A stretch of 64,000 nt of DNA from Leptospira ellinghausenii (GTDB lineage: Bacteria > Spirochaetota > Leptospiria > Leptospirales > Leptospiraceae), in NCBI RefSeq assembly GCF_003114815.1, contig NZ_BFAZ01000009.1:186001-250000 (forward strand). Reading direction: 5' to 3'. Numbering within the stretch: position 1 is the stretch's first letter; each line of letters opens with the position of its first letter. The position numbers and the translations under genes were made by a program. A model generated the notes under the pieces. The model saw only the letters and a program-made list of their open reading frames with translations. It was not told the DNA's origin and made no database searches. Below are positions 18,011 to 26,640 of this stretch, piece by piece.

Positions 18011-18423
18011 ATATTTGATCCAAGTTCTGCAATTTTAGTTTCTATACACGAGGATGTTTTGCCAGAACTTCCTTCTTCTAAGGTTTGGTATTTAATTTTC
18101 TCTACTTTAACCATTTTCACTTTGATCGAACCACCAATAAAATCCGATATTTCTGGATCATTCGTTTCCATTAAGGTAAGTGTAAAAGAACAAGGACCAT
18201 TCCAAACTATTTTTTCTTTGAGATACATTGAATTATATTCTTGCACTTGGTATGATGAAAATCGTTTAAAACGGGAGTTATGCCCCGACTGACATTTGTT
18301 ATCAAAAATTCCTGTTAGGAATTTGGAACATTTATTGATGACAGGTTGATTCTGCTTTGGGTGAGCAGCGTCAATTACTTGTAAAAAAGATAGGAAAATG
18401 AAAAAGGCAATCCAATTCTTCAT
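18007..18423 (-). CDS. Small secreted protein, unknown
   Basis: 138 residues from the ATG at 18423, chosen because it opens a signal peptide (WIAFFIFLSFLQVIDAAHP) and because it overlaps the PrsW-like stop as ATGA; the longer frame runs back through PrsW coding sequence. The mature protein is small and basic with at least four Cys (NKCSKF, NKCQSG, GPCSFT, SSCIETK), suggesting disulfides. It follows the polytopic TonB-tailed protein and PrsW as the third gene of a coupled set. No family recognised. Confidence 0.65.
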   Translation of the reverse strand: MKNWIAFFIFLSFLQVIDAAHPKQNQPVINKCSKFLTGIFDNKCQSGHNSRFKRFSSYQVQEYNSMYLKEKIVWNGPCSFTLTLMETNDPEISDFIGGSIKVKMVKVEKIKYQTLEEGSSGKTSSCIETKIAELGSNI

Positions 18424-19184
18424 ATAACAGGTACTTCGCTTGGTTGGTTTGTGTTCGATTGTCTTTTTTTTTCGATAACGTAAATTCGCCAATCGGTAAC
18501 CACCCAAACCCATATCCCAACAAACATAGCAGTTGAAATCCAAAGTCCAATGGTGGCACCTGGGATGAGCAAAAAATCTACCACACCATGTTGCAAAACA
18601 GCCAATACAAATCCAAAAATGACAATCAATCGTTTAGCACTCACATCTTGTTTCAAGTTACTCTTTAATAAAAACATGGAAAAACACAAATTGATCAAAA
18701 GATGGATATTGGAAGAATGAATGGTTCTTGCGATAAAAAGATTTAATTTTTTTTCTTCAGGTTCACGGAAGATATAATGTGTATTTTCGACGAAGGAAAA
18801 TCCCATTGCCACAAATCCGCCGAATAAAACAACACTCGGTGAAAATTCTTTTGTTTTACGATCATATCCCAAAACGAAAGACAATACCATGATAAAGAAA
18901 ATTTTGAACGTTTCTTCGGTGATTCCAGCTTGGATAAATGCTAAATGAGCAGTTTGAGTGAGTAAACTTACCTTTTTTTTCGGAGAAAAATCTGTCTCTG
19001 GCCAAAGGATGGGGTGTAATCTTAAAATTAAATCGGTGGATAGCCAACCAAATACCAATGCAAAGAGAATTCCAATGACCTCTTGCCATCCTTTTTTCGG
19101 TTTATAAGCTTTCCAAATGACAACTGCCCATGGAAACACTGTGGCCGCACCAATCAAATAATCAAAGGCTCCCATTTCTTTCAT
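18420..19184 (-). CDS. PrsW-family intramembrane metalloprotease
   Basis: 254 residues, about seven membrane segments. All PrsW motifs are present: Glu90-Glu91 in GITEETFKIFF, then GFSFVENTHYIF (Glu133, His136), ARTIHSSNIH (His156, His161) and LQHGVVDF (His199, Asp203). These Glu/His residues bind zinc in this family, which includes B. subtilis PrsW that cleaves an anti-sigma factor. The gene overlaps both neighbours as ATGA (19181-19184 and 18420-18423), so the three genes are likely translated together. The substrate is unknown; the co-encoded TonB-tailed protein or the small secreted protein are obvious candidates, which is inference. Confidence 0.9.
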   Translation of the reverse strand: MKEMGAFDYLIGAATVFPWAVVIWKAYKPKKGWQEVIGILFALVFGWLSTDLILRLHPILWPETDFSPKKKVSLLTQTAHLAFIQAGITEETFKIFFIMVLSFVLGYDRKTKEFSPSVVLFGGFVAMGFSFVENTHYIFREPEEKKLNLFIARTIHSSNIHLLINLCFSMFLLKSNLKQDVSAKRLIVIFGFVLAVLQHGVVDFLLIPGATIGLWISTAMFVGIWVWVVTDWRIYVIEKKRQSNTNQPSEVPVI

Positions 19185-20989
19185 TCAGGTATCTCTTCCA
19201 TATAACGGCCGTCAAACAAGTTGATCATTTCTTTTTGTAAAGGTGTAGGAACAAACTCAGGGTCAATGGGTCCATTCCAAAATAGTTCGGTGACACGAAT
19301 GTCACTTTTCGTTCCTGGTGGCGGCATGAGAGGTCCCAAACTTTCCACAAGTTGTAAGGTTCTTAAGTCTTGGTCTGGGTAATCGGATGCTTCCACTAGT
19401 TCTACATCAATGACATCACCATCTTGTGTGATTGTATATGCAACAACACTCGAATAAGGATGAGGAGCTTTGGCCCAGTAGTCCATATAACTTTCAGGAA
19501 TCCGCATTTTTGCAGAGATATAATTGGAATAAGTGGGAGGGACTTTTTTTCCACGGATTTTTTTGATATAACCTTTCACCGGTCCGTTATCCGCTACCTT
19601 TTCATTGGAAATTTTTTCACCCTTTTCCTTGTTTTCGGTTTCGTTACCGGTGATGACTCCCCCATTCAATCCTTGGGTATCATCTGGGACATTCGGATCG
19701 ATGAAATAAAACTCCATCTTTTCAGGTCGGAAGTGGTCATTTTTTTGCGCAGAATGTTCCTTTTTTTTACCACGTTGGATACTGATTGGAATGAGGAAGA
19801 CTAAACAAAGTAAAACCAAGTGGAAGAGTAATGAAAGTGGTAACACATTTCGAAATCCTTTTCGTAATCCTGGTTTAAAAAATGGTTCCGATTCGCCATC
19901 TTTGTCTTTTTTAATTCCTAAATTTTCTAAACTGAATGACTTCTCTAAAATCATTGCAGAGTAAAAATACAATCCAACTAATGCAGCGAGTGAAAAAGCC
20001 GCATAAGCAATGTTTTGTGAAGAAATAAAAAAATCTTTGTCTGGGATTCCTGGTTTTAATCCAAAACCTGCGAGGAACTGAATCCCAAAAATTGGACTGA
20101 TATAAGAAAAAACCCAAACCGCAGAAAATAAGTATAATAATAGTGTTAGGAATAAAATGGGAAATCCACGCCAATATTCATAAACATAAATATGCCCAAA
20201 CCCAGGTAATATTTGATCACGGAATTTTGCTTTTTGTTTGATGATGAGTTCTAATCGAAGTGGGAACTTTCCTTCTGTTTTAACAGCCTGTTTCCAACTT
20301 TCACGAATGCGAATTCCTTCCATATAACTAAGATATGGTTTCGCAAGCAGTGAAGGGATTTTGTTTCGATTAAAACTAAACAATAAAATACAAACTGAAA
20401 TCGAATAATTAAATACAAACTGATGAACATCGTAAAGAGGCGCGAGTGGTGATAGATTTTTTTGTGGGTTTAGAGATTCGGTAATGTATAAAAATAAATA
20501 TTGGAATACGAGTGCAAGGACAAGTACAAGCAAAATGGTATCAAATTTAGAATCTCGAATTCGCATTTCAGTTCGGATTTGAGAACTTGGAAAGTCTCGA
20601 CTGGTGCGAATCTGTCTTACCGATTCTCGTTTCCGATTTCTAAAATAGCTGTGAAAGTAATTGGATAGGAGGAGAAAAAAACAAAAAATAAAAAACCCAA
20701 ACTTCAAACGGAAGGTTGTTCCATCCTGCGCTAAAAATGCATTGATCATTCCCTCCCATTCCATACTGGAACGATGTAATAACTCAACAGGGTAAAACAA
20801 AATCCAATTGAGAATGTAAACCGCAATGACCGCGATTGCTTTTAAGCGGAGGCGAAATTCCTTAGGGAAAGCAAAGAGGATACCAAAGGCCAAAAAAGGT
20901 CCCAAACTGAAAAGTGGAGAGAGCCAAAGGAAAAACGTTAAGGATTTTTTTGCCCAGGGTGAGAGGTATTGAGAGTTTGCCGAATCCAT
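19181..20989 (-). CDS. Polytopic membrane protein with C-terminal TonB-like domain
   Basis: 602 residues. Residues about 1-375 contain around eight membrane segments and the motif ILPGFGHIYVYEYWRGFPIL, which resembles the PGxGxxY-type motif of TM2/DUF5683 proteins. A further segment (LPLSLLFHLVLLCLVFLIPI) is followed by a charged linker and then a TonB C-terminal-like domain of about 100 residues: KMRIPESYMDYW, SSVVAYTITQDGDVIDVELV, EASDYPDQDL and LGPLMPPPGT. This is the order seen in TonB (strand, helix, strand), but TonB normally has a single N-terminal membrane helix. It may energise or contact outer-membrane partners. The ATG is divergent from glyS, about 60 bases away. Confidence 0.75.
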   Translation of the reverse strand: MDSANSQYLSPWAKKSLTFFLWLSPLFSLGPFLAFGILFAFPKEFRLRLKAIAVIAVYILNWILFYPVELLHRSSMEWEGMINAFLAQDGTTFRLKFGFFIFCFFLLLSNYFHSYFRNRKRESVRQIRTSRDFPSSQIRTEMRIRDSKFDTILLVLVLALVFQYLFLYITESLNPQKNLSPLAPLYDVHQFVFNYSISVCILLFSFNRNKIPSLLAKPYLSYMEGIRIRESWKQAVKTEGKFPLRLELIIKQKAKFRDQILPGFGHIYVYEYWRGFPILFLTLLLYLFSAVWVFSYISPIFGIQFLAGFGLKPGIPDKDFFISSQNIAYAAFSLAALVGLYFYSAMILEKSFSLENLGIKKDKDGESEPFFKPGLRKGFRNVLPLSLLFHLVLLCLVFLIPISIQRGKKKEHSAQKNDHFRPEKMEFYFIDPNVPDDTQGLNGGVITGNETENKEKGEKISNEKVADNGPVKGYIKKIRGKKVPPTYSNYISAKMRIPESYMDYWAKAPHPYSSVVAYTITQDGDVIDVELVEASDYPDQDLRTLQLVESLGPLMPPPGTKSDIRVTELFWNGPIDPEFVPTPLQKEMINLFDGRYMEEIPE

Positions 20990-21052
20990 TCTTTAGTCTT
21001 ATCTCAAGGAAAATACTTTGAATTTTCATGGAAAACAAAAAATTTGGCGGAT

Positions 21053-22453
21053 ATGGCACAGCCGAAAGAGAAAGAAGAACAGTCGCTTAAACCCATAGTC
21101 GCAGTCTCCAAGAGAAGAGGCTTTGTTTTCCCAGGATCCGAAATTTACGGAGGCCTCTCCAATACCTTTGACTATGGTCCAAATGGGATTGAAGTCCTTA
21201 ATAATTTAAAACGCCTTTGGTGGGAATTTTTTGTCCACCGTCGGGATGATGTATTAGGACTCGACTCTTCTATCCTCCTCCACCCTCGTGTTTGGGAGGC
21301 TTCTGGCCATATTTCCAATTTTAATGACCCACTGATGGATTGCAAAAAATGCAAAACCCGAGTGCGTGTGGACAAATTTTTAGAGGATAAAGAAGGAGAA
21401 GGTGCAGCAACTGGGAAAAGTTTAGAAGAATTAACAAACACTATCCGCGAAAAAGCCTATGCCTGCCCTACTTGTGGAACTGTCGGTAGTTTCACCGATG
21501 CAAGACAATTCAATTTGATGTTTAAAACTTCTCATGGTGCTTCGGAAGAAGGTGCGACTGACATTTACCTTCGTCCGGAAACTGCCCAAGGGATTTTTAT
21601 CAATTTTAAAAATGTAACTCAAATTGCGCGGAAAAAAGTTCCCTTTGGAATTGCTCAAATTGGGAAATCGTTCCGTAATGAAATCATGGCACGCCAATTT
21701 ATCTTTCGCACTCGTGAGTTCGAACAGATGGAAATGGAATTTTTCTGTGAACCTGGAACCCAAAAAGAATGGTTCAAGTATTGGGTAGACTACTGTATGG
21801 ACTGGCTTGTGAATGTAGTCGGTTTAAAAAAAGAAAACCTACGAGTGAGAGAACATGAGAAGGAAGAACTTTCCTTTTATAGTGATTCCACAAGTGACAT
21901 CGAGTATAAATATCCATTTGGTTGGGGAGAACTCTGGGGCATTGCTTCGAGAACCGATTATGACCTAACCCAACATGAGAAATTTTCTTCTGAAGATTTA
22001 AAGTATCACGACTTAGACCAAAAGAAAAAATACCTTCCCTATGTTGTCGAACCAGCACTTGGACTTAACCGCCTCTTCCTCGCAGTGTTATGCGATGCCT
22101 ACGAAGAAGAAAAATTAGAAAAAGATGACATTCGAACTGTTTTGCGTTTTGGAAAACGAGTGAGCCCAATGAAGGTTGCGATTTTCCCATTGATGAAAAA
22201 AGACGGACTTGATGCCAAAGCAAAAGAAATTTATGCAGACTTAAGAAACCATTGGTATGTTGACTATGATGAAAGTGGTGCGATTGGAAAACGTTACCGC
22301 CGCCATGATGAAATCGGAACTCCATTCTGTATCACAGTCGATTATGATACCATGAGTGATGGAACAGTTACCATTCGCGAAAGAGATTCGATGAAACAAG
22401 AAAGAATTCCAGTTTCTGAACTCAAATCATACCTCATCCAAAGAATGGTATAG
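21053..22453 (+). CDS. glyS: Glycyl-tRNA synthetase
   Basis: 466 residues of the alpha2 (archaeal/eukaryal-type) glycyl-tRNA synthetase, which charges tRNA-Gly. The class II N-terminal signature SRRGFVFPGSEIYGG-like (here KRRGFVFPGSEIYGGLSNTF) is followed by two CxxC pairs (CKKC, CPTC) of the inserted zinc ribbon. Motif 2 reads FRNEIMARQFIFRTREFEQM and motif 3 EPALGLNRLFLA; the C-terminal anticodon-binding domain begins at VSPMKVAIFPLM. The start at 21053 (MAQPKEKEEQ) gives the family-like N-terminus; the frame opens 28 codons further upstream into the divergent promoter. A GNAT gene starts immediately after the stop. Confidence 0.97.
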   Translation: MAQPKEKEEQSLKPIVAVSKRRGFVFPGSEIYGGLSNTFDYGPNGIEVLNNLKRLWWEFFVHRRDDVLGLDSSILLHPRVWEASGHISNFNDPLMDCKKCKTRVRVDKFLEDKEGEGAATGKSLEELTNTIREKAYACPTCGTVGSFTDARQFNLMFKTSHGASEEGATDIYLRPETAQGIFINFKNVTQIARKKVPFGIAQIGKSFRNEIMARQFIFRTREFEQMEMEFFCEPGTQKEWFKYWVDYCMDWLVNVVGLKKENLRVREHEKEELSFYSDSTSDIEYKYPFGWGELWGIASRTDYDLTQHEKFSSEDLKYHDLDQKKKYLPYVVEPALGLNRLFLAVLCDAYEEEKLEKDDIRTVLRFGKRVSPMKVAIFPLMKKDGLDAKAKEIYADLRNHWYVDYDESGAIGKRYRRHDEIGTPFCITVDYDTMSDGTVTIRERDSMKQERIPVSELKSYLIQRMV

Positions 22454-22924
22454 GTGATCCGAAATCTTATAGAATCCGATAGAAACCAAACCATCGAACT
22501 CGTGAATCAGTTTTTCCGAAAGGTAAACGAACTCGAGTTAGATGGGCTTTTCCGCATTCGTCCCCGCGCTGCCACCAAATTCACTGATATCTATTTTAAA
22601 TTGATTGGTACTGGAAAAGTGTACATGCGTGGGTATTTTGAGGAAGAGGAACTTGTTTCTCTTGTCATAGGAAGGATTGAAGAAAAACCCCATCTCGAAG
22701 AAGAAAGAAGTCTTTTCATTGACCTTGCTGTCACCAAATTAGGAAAAAAGAAAAAAGGGTATATGACAGAACTCTTAAAAGATGTAGACCTTTGGTGTTT
22801 GGAAAAAAACATTCCCGCCATTGAACTTCGAGCCATTTTAAAAAACGAAGAAGCTGTCAAATTTTGGAATCGATCAAGTTTTGAGCCGTTTTACATCCGT
22901 TACCGAAAACGACTCGTCAATTGA
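22454..22924 (+). CDS. GNAT-family N-acetyltransferase
   Basis: 156 residues starting with GTG directly after the glyS TAG, so the two genes are in one transcript and coupled. The sequence matches the GNAT fold: an N-terminal helix (SDRNQTIELVNQFF), central strands (LVSLVIGRIEE), then LFIDLAVTKLGKKKKGYMTELLKDVDLW, which corresponds to motif A with the acetyl-CoA-binding loop (basic GKKKKGY), and ELRAILKNEEAVKFWNRSSF, the usual closing block. It would transfer an acetyl group from acetyl-CoA; substrate unknown. Confidence 0.85.
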   Translation: MIRNLIESDRNQTIELVNQFFRKVNELELDGLFRIRPRAATKFTDIYFKLIGTGKVYMRGYFEEEELVSLVIGRIEEKPHLEEERSLFIDLAVTKLGKKKKGYMTELLKDVDLWCLEKNIPAIELRAILKNEEAVKFWNRSSFEPFYIRYRKRLVN

Positions 22925-22984
22925 GGAATTGACACTCAAGTAATAAACTCAATCATTTCGTTCAGATGGATTTTCCAAATGGTT

Positions 22985-24631
22985 TTACCAACTTCCAGAA
23001 CTCCCTCCTCCTCCAAAACTTCCTCCGCCACCACCACTTGAACTAGAACTCGAACTGGATCGATAAGAACTCGATGAACTTGTATAACTCGAAGAAGAAC
23101 TTGAACTTGTTGAGTACGAAGAATAGGAACTACCGTCACTTTCTTCCCAAATTGTATAAAAGAAATGTAAGATAAGTAAGGTAAAATAAGAAAAGAAAAA
23201 GATCGCTATCGAAAAGTGATCACTGAATCCGAGGATACGTTCAATGGAAAACCCAAAAGTCCAAACTAGAGAAATGAGTCCATATTTCAAAGACCTTGTC
23301 TTCCAAGATTTTACATGAATTGATTTTGCTAATACAAACCCCAATACCAAACAACAAAACCATTGGAAACTTTGGAATAAGGTATTGTAATCAATTAGTT
23401 GAGGAGTGTTTTCTATTGATGGCCTATAGAAGTAAAATCCGAAAATGACAGACAACCATAAAAGGAAACTAACTCCATAGCGAATGGCATGGTTTTGGAA
23501 GACTGAAATTGAAAATCCATACAAGGTAAAAAGAATAAGCCCTTGGTAATACACTATGTAAAAAATGGATTCTTGGTTCAGGAAGGAAACAACACTAAAC
23601 CAAAGGCTAAGGGTGGCAAGGGTATGGAAAAAAAGTCCACTGCCAGTAAAACCTAATTTTTTGGCAAACTCCTTGTAGGAAGTTAACAATTCATCATCTA
23701 ACGCAAGTTTAATGACTAAAAGGATGGATCCAATGACACCAATGATCCAAAAGAGGACAATCCATTCGGTATGAAAACTGAATTGTAAAAATGGGATCCA
23801 AAAAAGAAGCGAAAGGATCGAAAGAGGATACGAAAACCATTCCCAACGCCCATACAATAGATATAAATTGAATGCGATCATCCCAAAGCAAAAAAAATAA
23901 AAAACAGCATCTGGTAAGAAGTAAATAAGTCCAGATACGACAATACCACCATAGAATACATCCAACCAAATTTTACGTTTGAATTTTTTCCCATCAGTCA
24001 AGAGGAAATATACAATACCAGCAACAACGATCACAACGATTGATATCCCAATATTTGTTACCGTATTGTCATTGGAAAAAGCTGCACCAATGCCATCTGG
24101 ATAATTCGTTTGTAAATTGGGGTTGGAATCAGCATCACCAAAGAGTATCAATGCAATTGCATCATAACCATGTAGAATTCCATTGGGAATATCTCCTTTT
24201 TTGAATTCGGGAATCATGATGTTTTTGATGATTCGACTGCACAATACGTCTGTTAATGTTTCTTCTAAACCATACCCTACTTCAATCCTTACTTTACGAT
24301 CACCAACTGAAAGGAATACGAGTACACCATTGTCTTTTCCTTTTTGCCCAATTTTTGATTGTTCTGCAACCTGAAGGGAATAGGTTTCTAAATTTTCTCC
24401 TTCTAAACTTTCAATGATGTATAAAAATACTTGAGCGCCAGTTTTTGATTCGATTTCGGATATCACCGATTGTAAGTGAGTGATCTGTGTGGAACTTAAG
24501 ATTCCAACTTCATCCGTGATGGGCGATGTAAGGAGTTTTGGTTCTTTTGCAAACACTGGAGTCAAACAAATGAGATGAACCAAACAAATTGTAAAAAGGA
24601 ATTGGAAGCTAAATTTCGGATTCCATAACAT
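22985..24631 (-). CDS. TPM-domain membrane protein with Ser/Gly-rich tail
   Basis: 548 residues. After a signal peptide (FQFLFTICLVHLICLTPVFA) comes a TPM domain of about 130 residues: TSPITDEVGILSSTQITHL, TGAQVFLYIIESLEG, GKDNGVLVFLSVGDRKVRIE and YGLEETLTD, the core motifs of this family. A membrane region with about ten segments follows, and the last 50 residues are a Ser/Tyr-rich stretch ending in a Gly-rich tail (GGGGSFGGGG, ending SGSW). This tail is the hallmark of the YgcG-like TPM proteins. TPM proteins have been linked to photosystem repair in plants and to unknown envelope roles in bacteria. Function here is not established. Confidence 0.85.
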   Translation of the reverse strand: MLWNPKFSFQFLFTICLVHLICLTPVFAKEPKLLTSPITDEVGILSSTQITHLQSVISEIESKTGAQVFLYIIESLEGENLETYSLQVAEQSKIGQKGKDNGVLVFLSVGDRKVRIEVGYGLEETLTDVLCSRIIKNIMIPEFKKGDIPNGILHGYDAIALILFGDADSNPNLQTNYPDGIGAAFSNDNTVTNIGISIVVIVVAGIVYFLLTDGKKFKRKIWLDVFYGGIVVSGLIYFLPDAVFYFFCFGMIAFNLYLLYGRWEWFSYPLSILSLLFWIPFLQFSFHTEWIVLFWIIGVIGSILLVIKLALDDELLTSYKEFAKKLGFTGSGLFFHTLATLSLWFSVVSFLNQESIFYIVYYQGLILFTLYGFSISVFQNHAIRYGVSFLLWLSVIFGFYFYRPSIENTPQLIDYNTLFQSFQWFCCLVLGFVLAKSIHVKSWKTRSLKYGLISLVWTFGFSIERILGFSDHFSIAIFFFSYFTLLILHFFYTIWEESDGSSYSSYSTSSSSSSSYTSSSSSYRSSSSSSSSGGGGGSFGGGGSSGSW

Positions 24632-24687
24632 AGGGTTTAGACTCTACCAAATTTTCCAGATTTGGCAAGTAGTGTTTTCGAAAGTAT

Positions 24688-25395
24688 TTATGATTTAAAT
24701 TTTGCAAGTCTGACCATCCGAAAGATAGGTCCCATTACACTTTTGAACAATGGGAAATTAGAAAGTTTGATGAGTTTAAAAGTAAGATCCAAAGAATCAT
24801 GGATCATCAATTTTGTGTTTTGAAATGATTTGGTAGGATCACTTAACCAAAAAAACAAAATCCCCATTTGTTGCATCCATAGAAGATCAGGCAAAACTTT
24901 ACTCAAGTCCTCTCGTAATTTTGTATTAGAAGTCATCATCGCAAGTCGTATGATTCCTACAGCTTCTTCACGTAAACTTTCACTCTCAGAACTAAATGGT
25001 GATAAAGGGTAGGTTGGATCTCCTGCTTGCCTTGCAAGGACCTGTAAGAATTTTTTATGATGGGAAAAAAGCTCTAATTGTGTTGTGACGATAAACTTGT
25101 AACGCGCCTTAAAATCTTTTGTTGTTTTGAAAAACAATTCCGATTGTCTGATCAATTCCTTCTGAGAACTTTTATAGAATTCTAGTACCAAATCTTCTTT
25201 GGATTGGAAATGATAATAGGTAAGTCCCAATGAAACTTTGGCTTCCTTTGCGATCATTCGCATTGTTGTTGTCTCATACCCTTCTTTTTGGAAGAGAAGA
25301 ATCGCCGTTCGAAAAATCTTTTGTTTGGTTTGTTCCCTTTTGGTGAATGATTTCGTTGGATCTAGTTTCAGTTGTACGTTCATTGAGTTTGGCAT
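24688..25395 (-). CDS. TetR-family transcriptional regulator
   Basis: 235 residues from the Met at 25395 (MPNSMNVQLKLDP); the frame extends 22 codons more, but that part overlaps operator sequence, and Met at 25383 is also possible. The N-terminal HTH is clear: KREQTKQKIFRTAILLFQKE, GYETTTMRMIAKEAKVSLG and LTYYHFQSKEDLVLEF. The C-terminal ligand domain is not recognisable by subgroup. Divergent from the secreted lipase gene, with palindromic TGAACA-type sites in between (25449-25501), so it probably represses itself and perhaps the lipase. Confidence 0.85.
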   Translation of the reverse strand: MPNSMNVQLKLDPTKSFTKREQTKQKIFRTAILLFQKEGYETTTMRMIAKEAKVSLGLTYYHFQSKEDLVLEFYKSSQKELIRQSELFFKTTKDFKARYKFIVTTQLELFSHHKKFLQVLARQAGDPTYPLSPFSSESESLREEAVGIIRLAMMTSNTKLREDLSKVLPDLLWMQQMGILFFWLSDPTKSFQNTKLMIHDSLDLTFKLIKLSNFPLFKSVMGPIFRMVRLAKFKS

Positions 25396-25448
25396 TGTTT
25401 CATTGAGTCCAAATAAATTGAGAACAGAATGTCCTATATCCATACAAC

Positions 25449-25460
25449 TGAACACGTTCA
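25449..25460. promoter_or_regulatory. TetR-type operator candidate 1
   Basis: TGAACACGTTCA is a near-palindrome with AAC...GTT arms. It shares its arms with the perfect palindrome at 25488-25501 and lies just upstream of the chosen TetR start. A partial third half-like site (ACATGTTT) lies at 25474-25481. Confidence 0.5.
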
Positions 25461-25487
25461 ATTGCGTGTGAGGACATGTTTCCCTTT

Positions 25488-25501
25488 TTGAACATGTTCA
25501 A
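25488..25501. promoter_or_regulatory. TetR-type operator candidate 2
   Basis: TTGAACATGTTCAA is a perfect 14-base palindrome in the gap between the divergent TetR and lipase genes. The pairing with the similar site 40 bases away suggests two operator sites. A further inverted repeat, TTATGACA/TGTCATAA, flanks 25502-25538. Confidence 0.6.
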
Positions 25502-25609
25502 TTATGACATATTTTTGCCATTTTTTTATTTGTCATAAAAAAATTTTCTTGCCCCACATAAGTCAAATTGCCACAATTTTATCTTAGAAAATTCAGAGGT
25601 GAAATATTT

Positions 25610-26539
25610 ATGATTCGAAAAAGTCTTTTGGCCTTTTTTGTGACTGCCATGATGGCAACCCCAGTTCTTGCGAGTTCTGGTTCTTCTTCTAAACCGCTTG
25701 CGGGAACCTACCCGATCATTTTATCACATGGTCTTTTTGGATGGGGCGAAAATTCTGGTGGGATCATTAGTATTGTCAACTATTGGGGTGGAACAGATGA
25801 CTACCTCAGAAGCCAAGGAGCTACTGTATACGCTCCATCAAAAACAGCAGCTAACTCAAATGAAGTGAGAGCAGCTGAATTAAAAGCTGCCATCTTAACT
25901 TATGCAGCAGCCACTAACTACTCTGGAAAATTCCATATCCTTGGCCACTCCCAAGGTGGACTCGATAGTCGTTATATGGTTTCCAACTTAGGACTTTCCA
26001 GTCGAGTGGCAACACTTACAACACTCAATACTCCTCATTATGGATCACCAATTGCTGATATCATCAAAACAGTCCTTCCGGGTTGGATCCAACCATTTGT
26101 GGCAAGTATTGTAGAAACACTTGTGAAAGTAGTGTATGGTGGAACCAACCAACAAAATGCACTCGCTGCTTTATCCTCTCTTACCAAAGAGGGTTTATCT
26201 ACATTTAACTCTTACACTCCTAACCAATCAGGTGTGAAATATTTCTCGTACGGTTCTTATATCACCATTCCTGATTTAATCCAACACCCACTGATGGGAA
26301 TTTTACACCCAGCATGTGCTGCTGGTGGACTTTTCCAAGGACAAGGGGCAACAAATGATGGTCTTGTTCCACTTTCTTCTCAGAAATGGGGAACGTGGAA
26401 AGGAGGTCCTTCATACGGAATCTTTACCACTGGAGTTGACCATTTACAAGTATCCAATACACTTCGATCTGGAAGTTTATGGTATGATGTAGAAGGATTT
26501 TATATGAATATGGCTTCCAATATGAAGGCGAACCAATAA
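25610..26539 (+). CDS. Secreted triacylglycerol lipase (family I)
   Basis: 309 residues from the ATG at 25610 (AGAGGTG ribosome site 6-7 bases before it), with a signal peptide (SLLAFFVTAMMATPVLAS). The mature enzyme begins with PIILSHGLFGW, the oxyanion-hole HG motif of family I lipases, and has the nucleophile elbow GHSQGG with Ser114. The acid is probably the Asp in NDGLVPLSSQKWG and the base the His in GVDHLQV. Such lipases hydrolyse triglycerides and fatty-acid esters outside the cell. The downstream gene is its probable dedicated foldase. A terminator-like hairpin (26562-26592) lies between them. Probably regulated by the divergent TetR. Confidence 0.92.
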   Translation: MIRKSLLAFFVTAMMATPVLASSGSSSKPLAGTYPIILSHGLFGWGENSGGIISIVNYWGGTDDYLRSQGATVYAPSKTAANSNEVRAAELKAAILTYAAATNYSGKFHILGHSQGGLDSRYMVSNLGLSSRVATLTTLNTPHYGSPIADIIKTVLPGWIQPFVASIVETLVKVVYGGTNQQNALAALSSLTKEGLSTFNSYTPNQSGVKYFSYGSYITIPDLIQHPLMGILHPACAAGGLFQGQGATNDGLVPLSSQKWGTWKGGPSYGIFTTGVDHLQVSNTLRSGSLWYDVEGFYMNMASNMKANQ

Positions 26540-26561
26540 TCTACTTTTGTTAATTTTTTAG

Positions 26562-26592
26562 AAAACCTAAGGCTTTGCCTTGGGTTTTTTTG
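26562..26592 (+). terminator. Terminator after the lipase gene
   Basis: Stem AACCTAAGGC pairs with GCCTTGGGTT around a TTT loop and is followed by a T-run, 20 bases past the lipase stop. It sits before the foldase gene, so the foldase may depend on read-through or its own promoter. Confidence 0.75.
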
Positions 26593-26640
26593 TTTTCAGA
26601 TCACATTTTCTAACCTTTACTTTACTTCACCAATATCTCT

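Noticed and set aside
21774..22058. Antisense ORFs inside glyS
   Set aside because: They mirror the coding bias of glyS and lack starts or motifs of their own.
22936..23139. Minus-strand ORF inside the Ser-rich tail of the TPM gene
   Set aside because: It is a frame shadow produced by the repetitive codons of the tail, with a Val/Gln/Glu-rich meaningless translation.
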